Source: Elusimicrobiota bacterium (GTDB lineage: Bacteria > Elusimicrobiota > Endomicrobiia > Endomicrobiales > Endomicrobiaceae). From it: 9,354 bases of DNA. The notes under the pieces were generated by a model. The model did not search any database and had not been told where the DNA came from. It saw nothing but the letters and a program-made list of their open reading frames with translations. The stretch lies in contig JAITCX010000010.1 in the NCBI GenBank assembly GCA_031282945.1, forward strand, positions 1 to 9,354. Reading direction: 5' to 3'. Within the stretch, counting starts at the first letter, position 1. Each line of letters opens with the position of its first letter. Positions 1 through 6,824 of this stretch are shown piece after piece. The position numbers and the translations under genes were made by a program.

Positions 1-43
1 CAAAGACATTTCCCAAAATCCGCTTTTTAAGTTTAGCAAACAT
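1..43 (-). CDS. Start of an unidentified protein, cut by the window edge
   Basis: An ATG at 43-41 (minus strand) opens a frame reading MFAKLKKRILGNVF before the window ends. A GGAG Shine-Dalgarno sequence at 53-50 sits 6 bases upstream, which supports a real start. The gene begins 33 bases after the queA stop codon with no terminator between them, so it probably continues the queH-spoIID-queA unit. Fourteen residues, rich in lysine and hydrophobics, are too few to assign a family. They could be the N-terminus of a soluble protein or of a protein with an early membrane segment. I do not propose a function. Confidence 0.6.
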   Translation of the reverse strand, partial: MFAKLKKRILGNVF

Positions 44-76
44 GTTGATCTCCATTTGTATTTTTATTTTGTGTAT

Positions 77-1213
77 TTATTTTATAAACATTGCATCGCC
101 GTAACTAAAAAAACGATACCTTTCGTCTACCGCTTTTCTATACGCATCAAGCAATAACTGGCGCCCGCAAAAAGCGCTTGCAAGCATTAAAGGAGTGGAA
201 CAAGGCAGATGAAAATTTGTCAAAAGCCTATTTGCAATTTTAATTTTATAGCCGGGATAAATAAAAATATCGGCATCAGCTGAAAGCGGTTTAATTTGAA
301 ATTTTCCCCTCTCATTTATAAACCCTGTTTTCTTTGCGGCGCTCTCGCAAGCGCGCGCCGAGGTCGTGCCAACATAAGTTATTCTCTTATTTTTAGCTAA
401 CGCTTCATTTATTATATCAGCCGCTTTATCGTCTATACAAAAAGATTCGGGCAGCATTTTATGTTGGTCTATTTGAGAAGAAGTTATAGACCTAAAAGTC
501 CCCCACCCAACCAATAAAGTGATGTCCGCTATGACAACGCCTTTCTTTTCTAAAGCGTTTAAAATTTCTTTGGTAAAATGCAAGCCAGCCGTTGGAGCGG
601 CAATCGCACCGCTTGTTTTAGCATAAACTGTTTGATAACGCTGTTTGTCAAAATCGCTTAATTGCGCCAGCTCCTGCGCGCTTTTTCTGTCTATATAAGG
701 AGGCAGCGGCATAATGCCGAAATGCATCAAAAAATCTGTTATGTCGGGACGGTCAAATTCTACAATGTTTGCCCCGTCCGATAATTTCTCCAACACTTTA
801 CATTTTAAATTTGTTTCAAAAAATATTTCCGTTCCAATTTTTAAAGCCGGTTTCAATAAAACTTCATAGCAAATATTTCCACCCTGTTTTTTTAAACTTG
901 GTTTTATAAGCAAAAGTTCAACTTTGCCGCCGGTCGCCTTTTTGCCAAAAATCCTAGACGGCGCAACCTTTGCGCTATTTATAATTAAACAATCGTTTTC
1001 ATCAAAATAATCAATTATATCGCTAAATTTTTTATGCGTAAAACTAGCGGATTTTTTATCTAAAACAAATAACCTAGAATCCCCACGTTTATCAGTAGGT
1101 TTTTGCGCAATTAAACTTTTGGGAATTTCATAAAAATAATTTTCCAAATGCAAATCCAATTGCTCGGCATTTAAATTATTTAATTTATTATCTGACGCTT
1201 TTATATCACTCAT
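77..1213 (-). CDS. queA: QueA, SAM:tRNA ribosyltransferase-isomerase
   Basis: Cytoplasmic enzyme that transfers and isomerises the ribosyl group of S-adenosylmethionine onto 7-aminomethyl-7-deazaguanine in tRNA, giving epoxyqueuosine at the wobble position. The 378 residues carry the family's landmarks: YEIPKSLIAQ near 28-37, GGKVELLL 95-102, PLPPYIDR 169-176, a YAKTSGAIAAPTAGLHF block 197-213, VGTTSARACES 281-291, TNFHLPCST 332-340 and the C-terminal YRFFSYGDAM. It is longer than the usual 340-360 residues because of about 20 extra N-terminal residues. The ATG at 1213 overlaps the spoIID stop by 8 bases and has no clear Shine-Dalgarno sequence, so translation is probably coupled; a TTG start at residue 19 or 21 would remove the extension. 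Two usually conserved histidines are replaced (L234 in the LHVG motif, L254 in HxMHSE). QueH, which acts on its product, is encoded two genes upstream. Family assignment is firm. Confidence 0.96.
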   Translation of the reverse strand: MSDIKASDNKLNNLNAEQLDLHLENYFYEIPKSLIAQKPTDKRGDSRLFVLDKKSASFTHKKFSDIIDYFDENDCLIINSAKVAPSRIFGKKATGGKVELLLIKPSLKKQGGNICYEVLLKPALKIGTEIFFETNLKCKVLEKLSDGANIVEFDRPDITDFLMHFGIMPLPPYIDRKSAQELAQLSDFDKQRYQTVYAKTSGAIAAPTAGLHFTKEILNALEKKGVVIADITLLVGWGTFRSITSSQIDQHKMLPESFCIDDKAADIINEALAKNKRITYVGTTSARACESAAKKTGFINERGKFQIKPLSADADIFIYPGYKIKIANRLLTNFHLPCSTPLMLASAFCGRQLLLDAYRKAVDERYRFFSYGDAMFIK

Positions 1214-2327
1214 ATTTTAATTGTTCAATTTTTGTGCCGGGATAATAAAAATGCAAAATGGATTTATAATTTTTCCCAAGTTCCGCCATCGCCTTTGCCC
1301 CCCACTGCGAAAGCCCAACGCGGTGGCCGAAACCATTGCCCTTAAAAATAAAATTAGTGCCGCTTTGTTGAATGCTTGTTATAAAAGCGCTTTTTATTTT
1401 TGTTTGGCCTAAAGTCGTTCTCAACTGAACGGGCGTAATTGTCTTTGTGCCTTTAGAATGCTTTATGACAATTTCACGCGGCGCGCCCGAGGCGGTTTTG
1501 CCTTGCGGTTTTATGCTTGAAATTTTGCCCAAATTAAATTTATTTCTCAATGCGTCCATCCCAATAGAAAATTCCCAGTTAAAATTCGGCTCATTTTTTG
1601 AATATGGATCTTTTTTAGCTTTTAAATATGGAGGGGTTTTGGTATGACCCCAAACATAATTTGGATCTTCTGTAAACCCACCGCTATTTGAAAAATAATA
1701 GGCGTTTGCAATTTTGCCGTCAAAAATTAAAACCTGCCCGCGCGTCTGCTTAACCGCCTCGTCGGTGTTTGGCGTTTCAACATCCGCTCCGCCGTAAACC
1801 TGACAATGCGGATCGGCGCATATATCAAAGCCGTCATTTTTATGTTTGTCTAAATTTGCAATAGCCCAGCTTCTGCTTATCACAGCCTGCGTTTTCAACG
1901 CTTCCAATTTCCAATTGGGCATCGCCTCTTTTGGAACAACGCCCTTCACGTATTCCTCAAGGTCAATAATATTTACAACGGTGACGCCGCTTTTTGCCCG
2001 CAAAATTTCAAAACTGCCATGATAATATTTTCCGTTTATGGAAATATCGCCTTTACTGACAATCGTCAAAGGCAAACTCATAGCTTTTTTTGCGCCTACA
2101 GCTACATTGTTTGAAAAAGAAAATTTGATATTGGAATTTTTTGAGTATGTAATTTTTTGACCTTTGCTGTCTACAATCCAAAAACGTTGTTTTGCAGACA
2201 CGCTAAAAGTTTTCACATTTTGCATCAACCCAACGCGCACCTCAGGATTGACAGCTTCCAGCCCAAAGAGGTCTAATGAAAAAATTATAACAATAAAAAA
2301 TGAATAGAGAATCTTCTTAATTTTCAT
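1206..2327 (-). CDS. SpoIID/LytB-domain protein, probable peptidoglycan lytic transglycosylase
   Basis: The 373-residue protein starts with a likely signal peptide or membrane anchor: lysines at 2, 4 and 5, then a hydrophobic stretch at about 7-22. It should therefore act outside the cytoplasmic membrane. Residues about 115-250 match the SpoIID core: YVKGVVPKEAMPNW (126-139), with E134 in the position of the catalytic glutamate, then EALKTQAVISRSWA (142-155), DPHCQVYGG (172-180, with C170/H174/C175 near the zinc-binding site described for SpoIID), SNSGGFTE and VWG. The C-terminal GFGHRVGLSQWGAKAMA (332-348) and HFYYPGT complete the family pattern. SpoIID cleaves glycan strands lacking stem peptides during spore engulfment. 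Relatives in non-sporulating bacteria are often annotated LytB-like, and no other spore gene is visible here. The start codon overlaps the queH stop by 11 bases, the 3' end overlaps queA, and there is no good Shine-Dalgarno sequence, so expression is probably coupled to queH. Confidence 0.92.
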   Translation of the reverse strand: MKIKKILYSFFIVIIFSLDLFGLEAVNPEVRVGLMQNVKTFSVSAKQRFWIVDSKGQKITYSKNSNIKFSFSNNVAVGAKKAMSLPLTIVSKGDISINGKYYHGSFEILRAKSGVTVVNIIDLEEYVKGVVPKEAMPNWKLEALKTQAVISRSWAIANLDKHKNDGFDICADPHCQVYGGADVETPNTDEAVKQTRGQVLIFDGKIANAYYFSNSGGFTEDPNYVWGHTKTPPYLKAKKDPYSKNEPNFNWEFSIGMDALRNKFNLGKISSIKPQGKTASGAPREIVIKHSKGTKTITPVQLRTTLGQTKIKSAFITSIQQSGTNFIFKGNGFGHRVGLSQWGAKAMAELGKNYKSILHFYYPGTKIEQLKYE

Positions 2328-2853
2328 CTAATTTTTTTGCAAATCTTTCTTTATAAGATTTATTACAGGCGCAATATTTTTGAATATAATAGCCTTTTGC
2401 CTTTAGGGCGTTTTTGCCCTCGTAAAAAAACTTCCTGAAATCCCGATATAAAAATTTAGAGGAACTCTCTTTTTCTAATTTTTTACAAATTTCTATTATA
2501 AGATCATGCTTTTGATATGGACTAGAAAGCAAAGAAGTTGAAAAATAATCAAATCCCTTTTGACACGCAAACGCTTTGAGTTTATTTAATCTAATTTCAT
2601 AACAATTTAAACAAACTTCATGGCTTTCAGCTTTCCATTTTTCATAGTCGTAGACAAAAGTTTCATCCTCAAAAAAATCAAAACCATTTTCCTTAGCAAA
2701 ATTTATAGCGGCATTTTTTCTATTTGAATATTCCTCAAAATTAAAAATATTTGGATTGTGCCAATAAAAAGAAATATTAAATTCATTGTTTAATGTTTTA
2801 AGAGCCGAATTAGCGCAAGGAGCGCAGCAAACATGTAATAAAAGATTTTTCAC
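2317..2853 (-). CDS. queH: QueH, epoxyqueuosine reductase (formerly DUF208)
   Basis: Iron-sulfur enzyme that reduces epoxyqueuosine in tRNA to queuosine, the last step of the pathway, replacing the B12-dependent enzyme QueG. Numbered from the GTG start (178 residues), it shows LLLHVCCAPC with C9, C10 and C13, then a CLNC pair (C81/C84), FSTSLLSSPY (104-113), DFRK (138-141) and a C-terminal YCAC motif (C161/C163). These cysteines are the metal ligands and redox residues expected of the family. I place the start at GTG 2853 because a strong GGAGG at 2865-2861 lies 7 bases upstream of it. A TTG at 2871 would add six residues that contain this ribosome-binding site. The gene follows the terminator after etfA, so it is probably the first gene of a new transcript. 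QueA, which supplies its substrate, is encoded two genes downstream. Confidence 0.95.
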   Translation of the reverse strand: MKNLLLHVCCAPCANSALKTLNNEFNISFYWHNPNIFNFEEYSNRKNAAINFAKENGFDFFEDETFVYDYEKWKAESHEVCLNCYEIRLNKLKAFACQKGFDYFSTSLLSSPYQKHDLIIEICKKLEKESSSKFLYRDFRKFFYEGKNALKAKGYYIQKYCACNKSYKERFAKKLDEN

Positions 2854-2860
2854 AAAGCGC

Positions 2861-2866
2861 CCTCCG
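2861..2866 (-). promoter_or_regulatory. Shine-Dalgarno sequence that fixes the queH start
   Basis: Read on the minus strand this is CGGAGG, followed by a 7-base spacer (GCGCTTT) and then GTG at 2853-2851. The upstream in-frame TTG at 2871 has only a weak purine run before it, and the conserved LLLHVCCAPC block begins right after the GTG. The GTG is therefore the better start. Confidence 0.8.
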
Positions 2867-2899
2867 GACAACTTTTCAACATTTAAAACTTCCCTTCCA

Positions 2900-2934
2900 A
2901 AAATAAAAAAGCCAGCCGCTTAAGAGCGGCTAGC
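2900..2934 (-). terminator. Rho-independent terminator overlapping the etfA 3' end
   Basis: On the minus strand a 10-bp stem (GCTAGCCGCT with AGCGGCTGGC, one G-U pair) closes a CTTA loop, at 2934-2911. It is followed at once by a T-rich tract (TTTTTTATTTTT, 2910-2899). This is the textbook shape of an intrinsic terminator. The stem includes the last four codons and the stop codon of etfA, so termination occurs essentially at the end of the reading frame. It divides the fab/rnc/acd/etf unit from queH-spoIID-queA. Confidence 0.88.
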
Positions 2935-4119
2935 CTTTATTTCTTTTATGATCTGCGGTATTATTTCAAAGAGATCCCCTTCCAGTGAATACGTTGCAAT
3001 TTGCATCATTGGACAACTCGGATCTTTATTTATCGCAATTATTACGTCTGACGAACTCATCCCCACCAAATGTTGAATCTGACCTGAAATTCCACAGGCG
3101 ATATAAACTTTTGGAGCGACCGTTTTTCCCGTCTGTCCGACTTGATGAGAATAGGCAATCCAATCAGAATCTACAGCGGCTCTGGATGCGCCGACAGCGG
3201 CTCCCAAGAGATCTGCAAATTCCGTTATGAGTTTAAACCCATCCTTTCCGCCAACGCCTCTGCCGCCTGAAACGATTACATCCGCATCTGCAATATTTAT
3301 ATGCGAAGTTTCATCTTTTACAAATTGCAAAAATTTTGTGCGGTTTAAAATTTTAGACATATCGGCGGTAAAATCAATTATTTCGCCTTTGGCATTCTCG
3401 TCTATTTTTGCCTCTTTAAAAACTTTATGTCTAACCGTCGCCATTTGCGGTCGATGATTAGGCGTTAAAATTGTAGCCATAATATTGCCGCCAAAAGCCG
3501 GGCGCGTCTGGCGCAAATTTCTGGTTTCGGGATCAATTTCTAAAGCCGTGCAATCCGCCGTTAAACCTGTAGAAATTCTTGCGGCAACCCTTGAGGCAAA
3601 AGATCTGCCGATATTTGTGGCTCCCATTAAAACTATTTCAGGTTTTTCTTTTTGAATGAGCTGAGTTAAAATGCCGCTATAAGGATCGTCTTGGAATTCA
3701 GCTAAAATTGGATCTTGGCATACATAAACTTTGTCCGCCCCGCGCTTAATTAAATCAGCGGCTTTATCTTTAATGTTGTGGCCGATAAGCACGCAAGACA
3801 ACGGAACATTTAATTGTTTAGCGAGATTTTTCCCCTCATTTAAAAGTTCAAAAACCACGCCTGAAATTTCGCCATGCCGCTGCTCAGCGTAAACCCAAAC
3901 GCCTTTATAATCAGCTTTGTCTATTCCCGCTTTGGCTTCATCTTTTTTTAAAACTATAGCCGCCGTTGGGCAGACATCCACGCAAGAACCGCAATACGTG
4001 CATTTATTTAAATCTACCGTAGCAATGCCGTCAACCAAACTCATCGCTCCAAAAGGACAAACCTGCTGGCATTGGCCGCACCCTACGCATTTATCTTTTA
4101 AAACGCTTATACTTGACAT
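2920..4119 (-). CDS. etfA: EtfA with N-terminal 2x[4Fe-4S] ferredoxin domain, probable electron-bifurcating type
   Basis: Alpha subunit of an electron-transfer flavoprotein. At 399 residues it exceeds the usual ~320 because of an N-terminal ferredoxin domain with two complete CxxCxxCxxxCP motifs (C11/C14/C17/C21 and C40/C43/C46/C50). The Etf alpha core follows from about residue 72. The FAD-binding C-terminal domain shows SGGRGVGG (284-291), VGASRAAVD (309-317), QVGQTGK (326-332) and GISGQIQH (343-350). Ferredoxin-fused EtfA is known from bifurcating systems such as CarE of the caffeyl-CoA reductase complex, where NADH oxidation drives reduction of both an enoyl-CoA and ferredoxin. The near-C-terminal segment reads YSLEGD where many EtfA proteins have YGIVGD. 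Its AGGAGG ribosome-binding site (4129-4124) overlaps the etfB TAG stop codon. The order acd-etfB-etfA matches carC-D-E. Family is certain; bifurcation is inferred. Confidence 0.96.
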   Translation of the reverse strand: MSSISVLKDKCVGCGQCQQVCPFGAMSLVDGIATVDLNKCTYCGSCVDVCPTAAIVLKKDEAKAGIDKADYKGVWVYAEQRHGEISGVVFELLNEGKNLAKQLNVPLSCVLIGHNIKDKAADLIKRGADKVYVCQDPILAEFQDDPYSGILTQLIQKEKPEIVLMGATNIGRSFASRVAARISTGLTADCTALEIDPETRNLRQTRPAFGGNIMATILTPNHRPQMATVRHKVFKEAKIDENAKGEIIDFTADMSKILNRTKFLQFVKDETSHINIADADVIVSGGRGVGGKDGFKLITEFADLLGAAVGASRAAVDSDWIAYSHQVGQTGKTVAPKVYIACGISGQIQHLVGMSSSDVIIAINKDPSCPMMQIATYSLEGDLFEIIPQIIKEIKASRS

Positions 4120-4127
4120 TTGTCCTC

Positions 4128-4916
4128 CTAAATAATTCCTATCTCTTTAAATTTGCCAACTATAGTTTTTGCAAGTTCCTCGGGGCCGCCTGTAAATTTT
4201 TGACCGCCTTGTCTTTGAGGAGGCGTAAAAATTTTCATCACTTGAGTGGGCGAGCCTTTCAAACCGCATCTACTTTCATCGCATTTCATATCTGCCGCTG
4301 TAAGCGTTAAAATCTGCGCTTTTTTTGCAGCCATTTTGCCTTTTAGAGATGGAAGCCTTGGAGTATTTATCTCTTTTACAACTGTCAATAAAAGCGGAAA
4401 ATTTGTCTCTATAACATCATATCCGTCTTCCATTAAGCGTTCCACTTTTATTGTTTTTCCATCGGAACTTTCAACCTTTCTCACATAAGCCACATGCGGA
4501 ATATTTAGCGCTTCGGCAATCGCGGGACCCACTTGGGCGGTATCGCCGTCTGTGGCCTGCTTGCCGCAAAAAATTATATCAAAAGCGCCTAAAGTTTTTA
4601 TGGCCTGCGAAAGAGCATATGAAGTTGCAAGGGTGTCGGCTCCGCCCAAAACTCTGTCGCAAACTAAAACGCCTTTATCAACGCCGACAGAAATAGCTTG
4701 TCTTAAAGCGCTTTCCGCCTGAGGAGGACCCATACTTATTGCGGTCACCGTTGAACCCGGATATTTCTCTTTAAATCTTACCGCTTCCTCAATGGCATAT
4801 TCATCAAAAGGGTTTACTATAGATTCAACGCCCTCTCTTTTTAATCTGCCTGTTTCTGGATCTATTTTCACATCGGTTGTATTGGGAACTTGTTTTATAC
4901 AAACAATAATATTCAT
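4128..4916 (-). CDS. etfB: EtfB, electron-transfer flavoprotein beta subunit
   Basis: Beta subunit (262 residues, normal length) that pairs with the downstream EtfA and binds a nucleotide cofactor: AMP in ordinary Etfs, a second FAD in bifurcating ones. Visible family features are MNIIVCIKQVPNT at the N-terminus, NPFDEYAIEEAVRFKE (35-50), GGADTLATSYAL (91-102), the signature GKQATDGDTAQVGP (118-131) and the recognition-loop segment TPRLPSLKGKM (185-195). The PFDEYA form, rather than the PFCEIA common in mitochondrial-type Etf, fits the anaerobic class, although this alone does not prove bifurcation. An AGAGGA ribosome-binding site (4926-4921) precedes the ATG by 4 bases and overlaps the acyl-CoA dehydrogenase stop. 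The three genes are clearly co-expressed. Confidence 0.96.
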   Translation of the reverse strand: MNIIVCIKQVPNTTDVKIDPETGRLKREGVESIVNPFDEYAIEEAVRFKEKYPGSTVTAISMGPPQAESALRQAISVGVDKGVLVCDRVLGGADTLATSYALSQAIKTLGAFDIIFCGKQATDGDTAQVGPAIAEALNIPHVAYVRKVESSDGKTIKVERLMEDGYDVIETNFPLLLTVVKEINTPRLPSLKGKMAAKKAQILTLTAADMKCDESRCGLKGSPTQVMKIFTPPQRQGGQKFTGGPEELAKTIVGKFKEIGII

Positions 4917-4925
4917 TTTATCCTC

Positions 4926-6107
4926 TTATTTATCTTTTGCAGCCGACTCTTTAATTAAGTTTAATGCAATTTCATTTTTTTGAATTTGGCTTGTGCCTTC
5001 ATAAAGAGTTGTGATTTTTGCATCGCGCATCATTTTCTCAACGGGATATTCGCGCGAATAGCCATAACCGCCAAAAATTTGCACTGCATTAGTCGTCACT
5101 TTCATCGCTGTTTCAGAGCAGAAAAGTTTAGCCATTGCAGATTCTTTGCTGGTACGTTTTTGCTCTCTTGGAGGTTTATTTAAATTTGCATCAATCATTC
5201 TAGCCGTTGCATATAGCAAAGCTCTCGCTGCTTCAACTTCGGTCGCCATATCCGCAAGCATATGTTGAATGCTTTGAAATGACGCGATAGGCTGTCCAAA
5301 CTGTACGCGTTTTCTGGCATATTCAACAGCCTCATCCAAAGCGCCCGCCGCAATTCCCAAAGCTTGAGCGGCAACGCCCGGCCGGGAATTGTCCAATGTC
5401 GCCTGAGCGATCATCAAGCCATGCCCCTCTTTGCCGAGCAGCTGATCTTTATGGACTTTGCATTCATTGAAAATTAATTCTCTTGTAGACGAAGCTCTGA
5501 TGCCCATCTTTTTTTCTTTTTTGCCAAAGTCAAAACCCTTCATTCCTTTTTCCAAAATGAAACAAGAAATGCCGCGCGCTCCTCTCTGCGGATTTGTCTT
5601 TGCAAAAATGGTATATGTCTCGGCATCGCCGCCGTTTGTTATAAAACATTTCGTCCCATTTAAAATATAATAATCGCCGTCTTTAATAGCTGTTGTGGCC
5701 ATCCCTGTCGCATCAGAACCGGCGCCCGCTTCAGTTAAACCAAAAGCCGCCAATTTTTTGCCGGAAGCGATATCAGGTAAATATTTTTTCTTTTGAGCTT
5801 CATTTCCCGCTATGAGAATTGGAAGCGTGCCGAGAGCTGTGGCCGCCAAAGATAAAGCAATTGCACCGTCAACTTTACAGAGTTCCTCAACAACCAAAAC
5901 CAAACCCATAATGCCTTTTCCAAACCCGCCGTATTCCTCTGGAATATAAACGCCGCACAAATCGCCTTGCGCAAATTCTTTAACTATTTCCCATGGAAAC
6001 TCTTCTTTTTCATCATAATGCTCACGTACAGGTTTCATTTTTTCAATGGCTATCGCTCTTGCCGTCTCAATCATCATTTGTTCTTCTTCTGTCAAAAAAT
6101 ATTCCAT
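4926..6107 (-). CDS. Acyl-CoA dehydrogenase, probable short-chain enoyl-CoA-reducing type
   Basis: FAD flavoprotein of the acyl-CoA dehydrogenase family (393 residues), exchanging electrons with the Etf encoded directly downstream. Seen in the sequence: FAD/substrate segment AFGLTEAGAGSDA (121-133), ITNG (156-159), MGIRASST (201-208), the FAD-contacting RVQFGQPI (267-274), QIFGGYGY (343-350) and YEGTSQIQ (369-376). E370 occupies the catalytic-base position used by short-chain acyl-CoA and butyryl-CoA dehydrogenases. Residues about 308-321 hold a basic insert of roughly eight residues (KPPREQKR) relative to typical members. With a bifurcating Etf it would probably run as an enoyl-CoA reductase. 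Thiolase, crotonase and hydroxyacyl-CoA dehydrogenase genes are absent from the window, so a butyrate pathway cannot be claimed and the substrate is unknown. The AAGGGG ribosome-binding site at 6120-6115 supports the ATG. Confidence 0.95.
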   Translation of the reverse strand: MEYFLTEEEQMMIETARAIAIEKMKPVREHYDEKEEFPWEIVKEFAQGDLCGVYIPEEYGGFGKGIMGLVLVVEELCKVDGAIALSLAATALGTLPILIAGNEAQKKKYLPDIASGKKLAAFGLTEAGAGSDATGMATTAIKDGDYYILNGTKCFITNGGDAETYTIFAKTNPQRGARGISCFILEKGMKGFDFGKKEKKMGIRASSTRELIFNECKVHKDQLLGKEGHGLMIAQATLDNSRPGVAAQALGIAAGALDEAVEYARKRVQFGQPIASFQSIQHMLADMATEVEAARALLYATARMIDANLNKPPREQKRTSKESAMAKLFCSETAMKVTTNAVQIFGGYGYSREYPVEKMMRDAKITTLYEGTSQIQKNEIALNLIKESAAKDK

Positions 6108-6140
6108 TTGTTTGCCCCTTACTCTTGTAATTTTAAAGAT

Positions 6141-6824
6141 TTATACTCTTTTAGTTCTTATTTCCGCAATAGCCTGCTGCGCCGCATTTTGTTCAGCTTC
6201 TTTTTTAGAATGTCCCCCGCCCACGCCCAAAACCTTATCTTTTAAACTAACTGATACTTCAAAAAATTTATTATGATCAGGACCAGTAGCCCTAAGCAAT
6301 TTATATTTTGGCAATTGCGCATACTTAGATTGACAAATTTCTTGTAAATTACTTTTATAATCTGTAACTTCTATATTTAGATCTCTTTGCAAAAACCTCA
6401 TAATAAATTTTTTAGCGACTTCTAAACCGCCGTCCAAAAATATTGCGCCAATTAAAGCTTCAAGCGCATCGCACAATAAGCCCTCTCTATTTCTGGCATG
6501 TTTTGTGTCCTCGCCTTTTCCCAGAAGCAAAAATGCGCCAAGAGAAATTTCCCTTGCCCAAAGACTTAAATGTTGAGATGAGACAATCGTGGATTTAAGC
6601 TTTGATAAAATGCCCTCATTGGATTGCGGGAAATTTCTGTATAAAAATTCACACACCACAGCGCCCAAAATGCTGTCGCCCAAAAATTCCATCCGCTCAT
6701 TGCTCATATTTAACGAAAACTCTGACGCAAAAGAAGTATGCGTCAGAGCCAATATCAAAAAATCCTGCTCTATAAAATAATAATCAATATTACGCTCAAG
6801 CCTTTCCAAAGATATGTCAGTCAT
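6141..6824 (-). CDS. rnc: Ribonuclease III
   Basis: Double-strand-specific endoribonuclease that matures rRNA precursors and cuts structured mRNAs; it works as a dimer in the cytoplasm. The 227 residues hold the full domain plan. The N-terminal catalytic domain has the signature NERMEFLGDSIL (42-53), giving acidic residues E43, E46 and D50, and the second site CDALEALIGAIFLDGG (118-133) gives D119 and E122. The C-terminal double-stranded-RNA-binding domain runs from about DYKSNLQE (155-162) to GGGHSKKEAEQNAAQQA (202-218). All Mg-binding positions are present, so it should be active. Its ATG lies inside the fabF stop region (ATGACTGA, 8-base overlap) without a strong Shine-Dalgarno sequence, which suggests translational coupling to fabF. 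Placement next to fabF/acpP is common in bacteria. Confidence 0.97.
   Translation of the reverse strand: MTDISLERLERNIDYYFIEQDFLILALTHTSFASEFSLNMSNERMEFLGDSILGAVVCEFLYRNFPQSNEGILSKLKSTIVSSQHLSLWAREISLGAFLLLGKGEDTKHARNREGLLCDALEALIGAIFLDGGLEVAKKFIMRFLQRDLNIEVTDYKSNLQEICQSKYAQLPKYKLLRATGPDHNKFFEVSVSLKDKVLGVGGGHSKKEAEQNAAQQAIAEIRTKRV

Noticed and set aside
1221..1647. Plus-strand open frames (63 and 66 codons) opposite the spoIID-like gene
   Set aside because: They lie entirely antisense to a well-supported gene and show no family motif. Their composition mirrors the opposite strand.
1206..2327. Evidence that the organism forms spores
   Set aside because: SpoIID/LytB-domain proteins occur widely in non-sporulating bacteria and no other sporulation gene is present.
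2985..5183. Several plus-strand frames of 62-81 codons opposite acd, etfB and etfA
   Set aside because: All are shadows of conserved minus-strand genes and none has recognisable domains.
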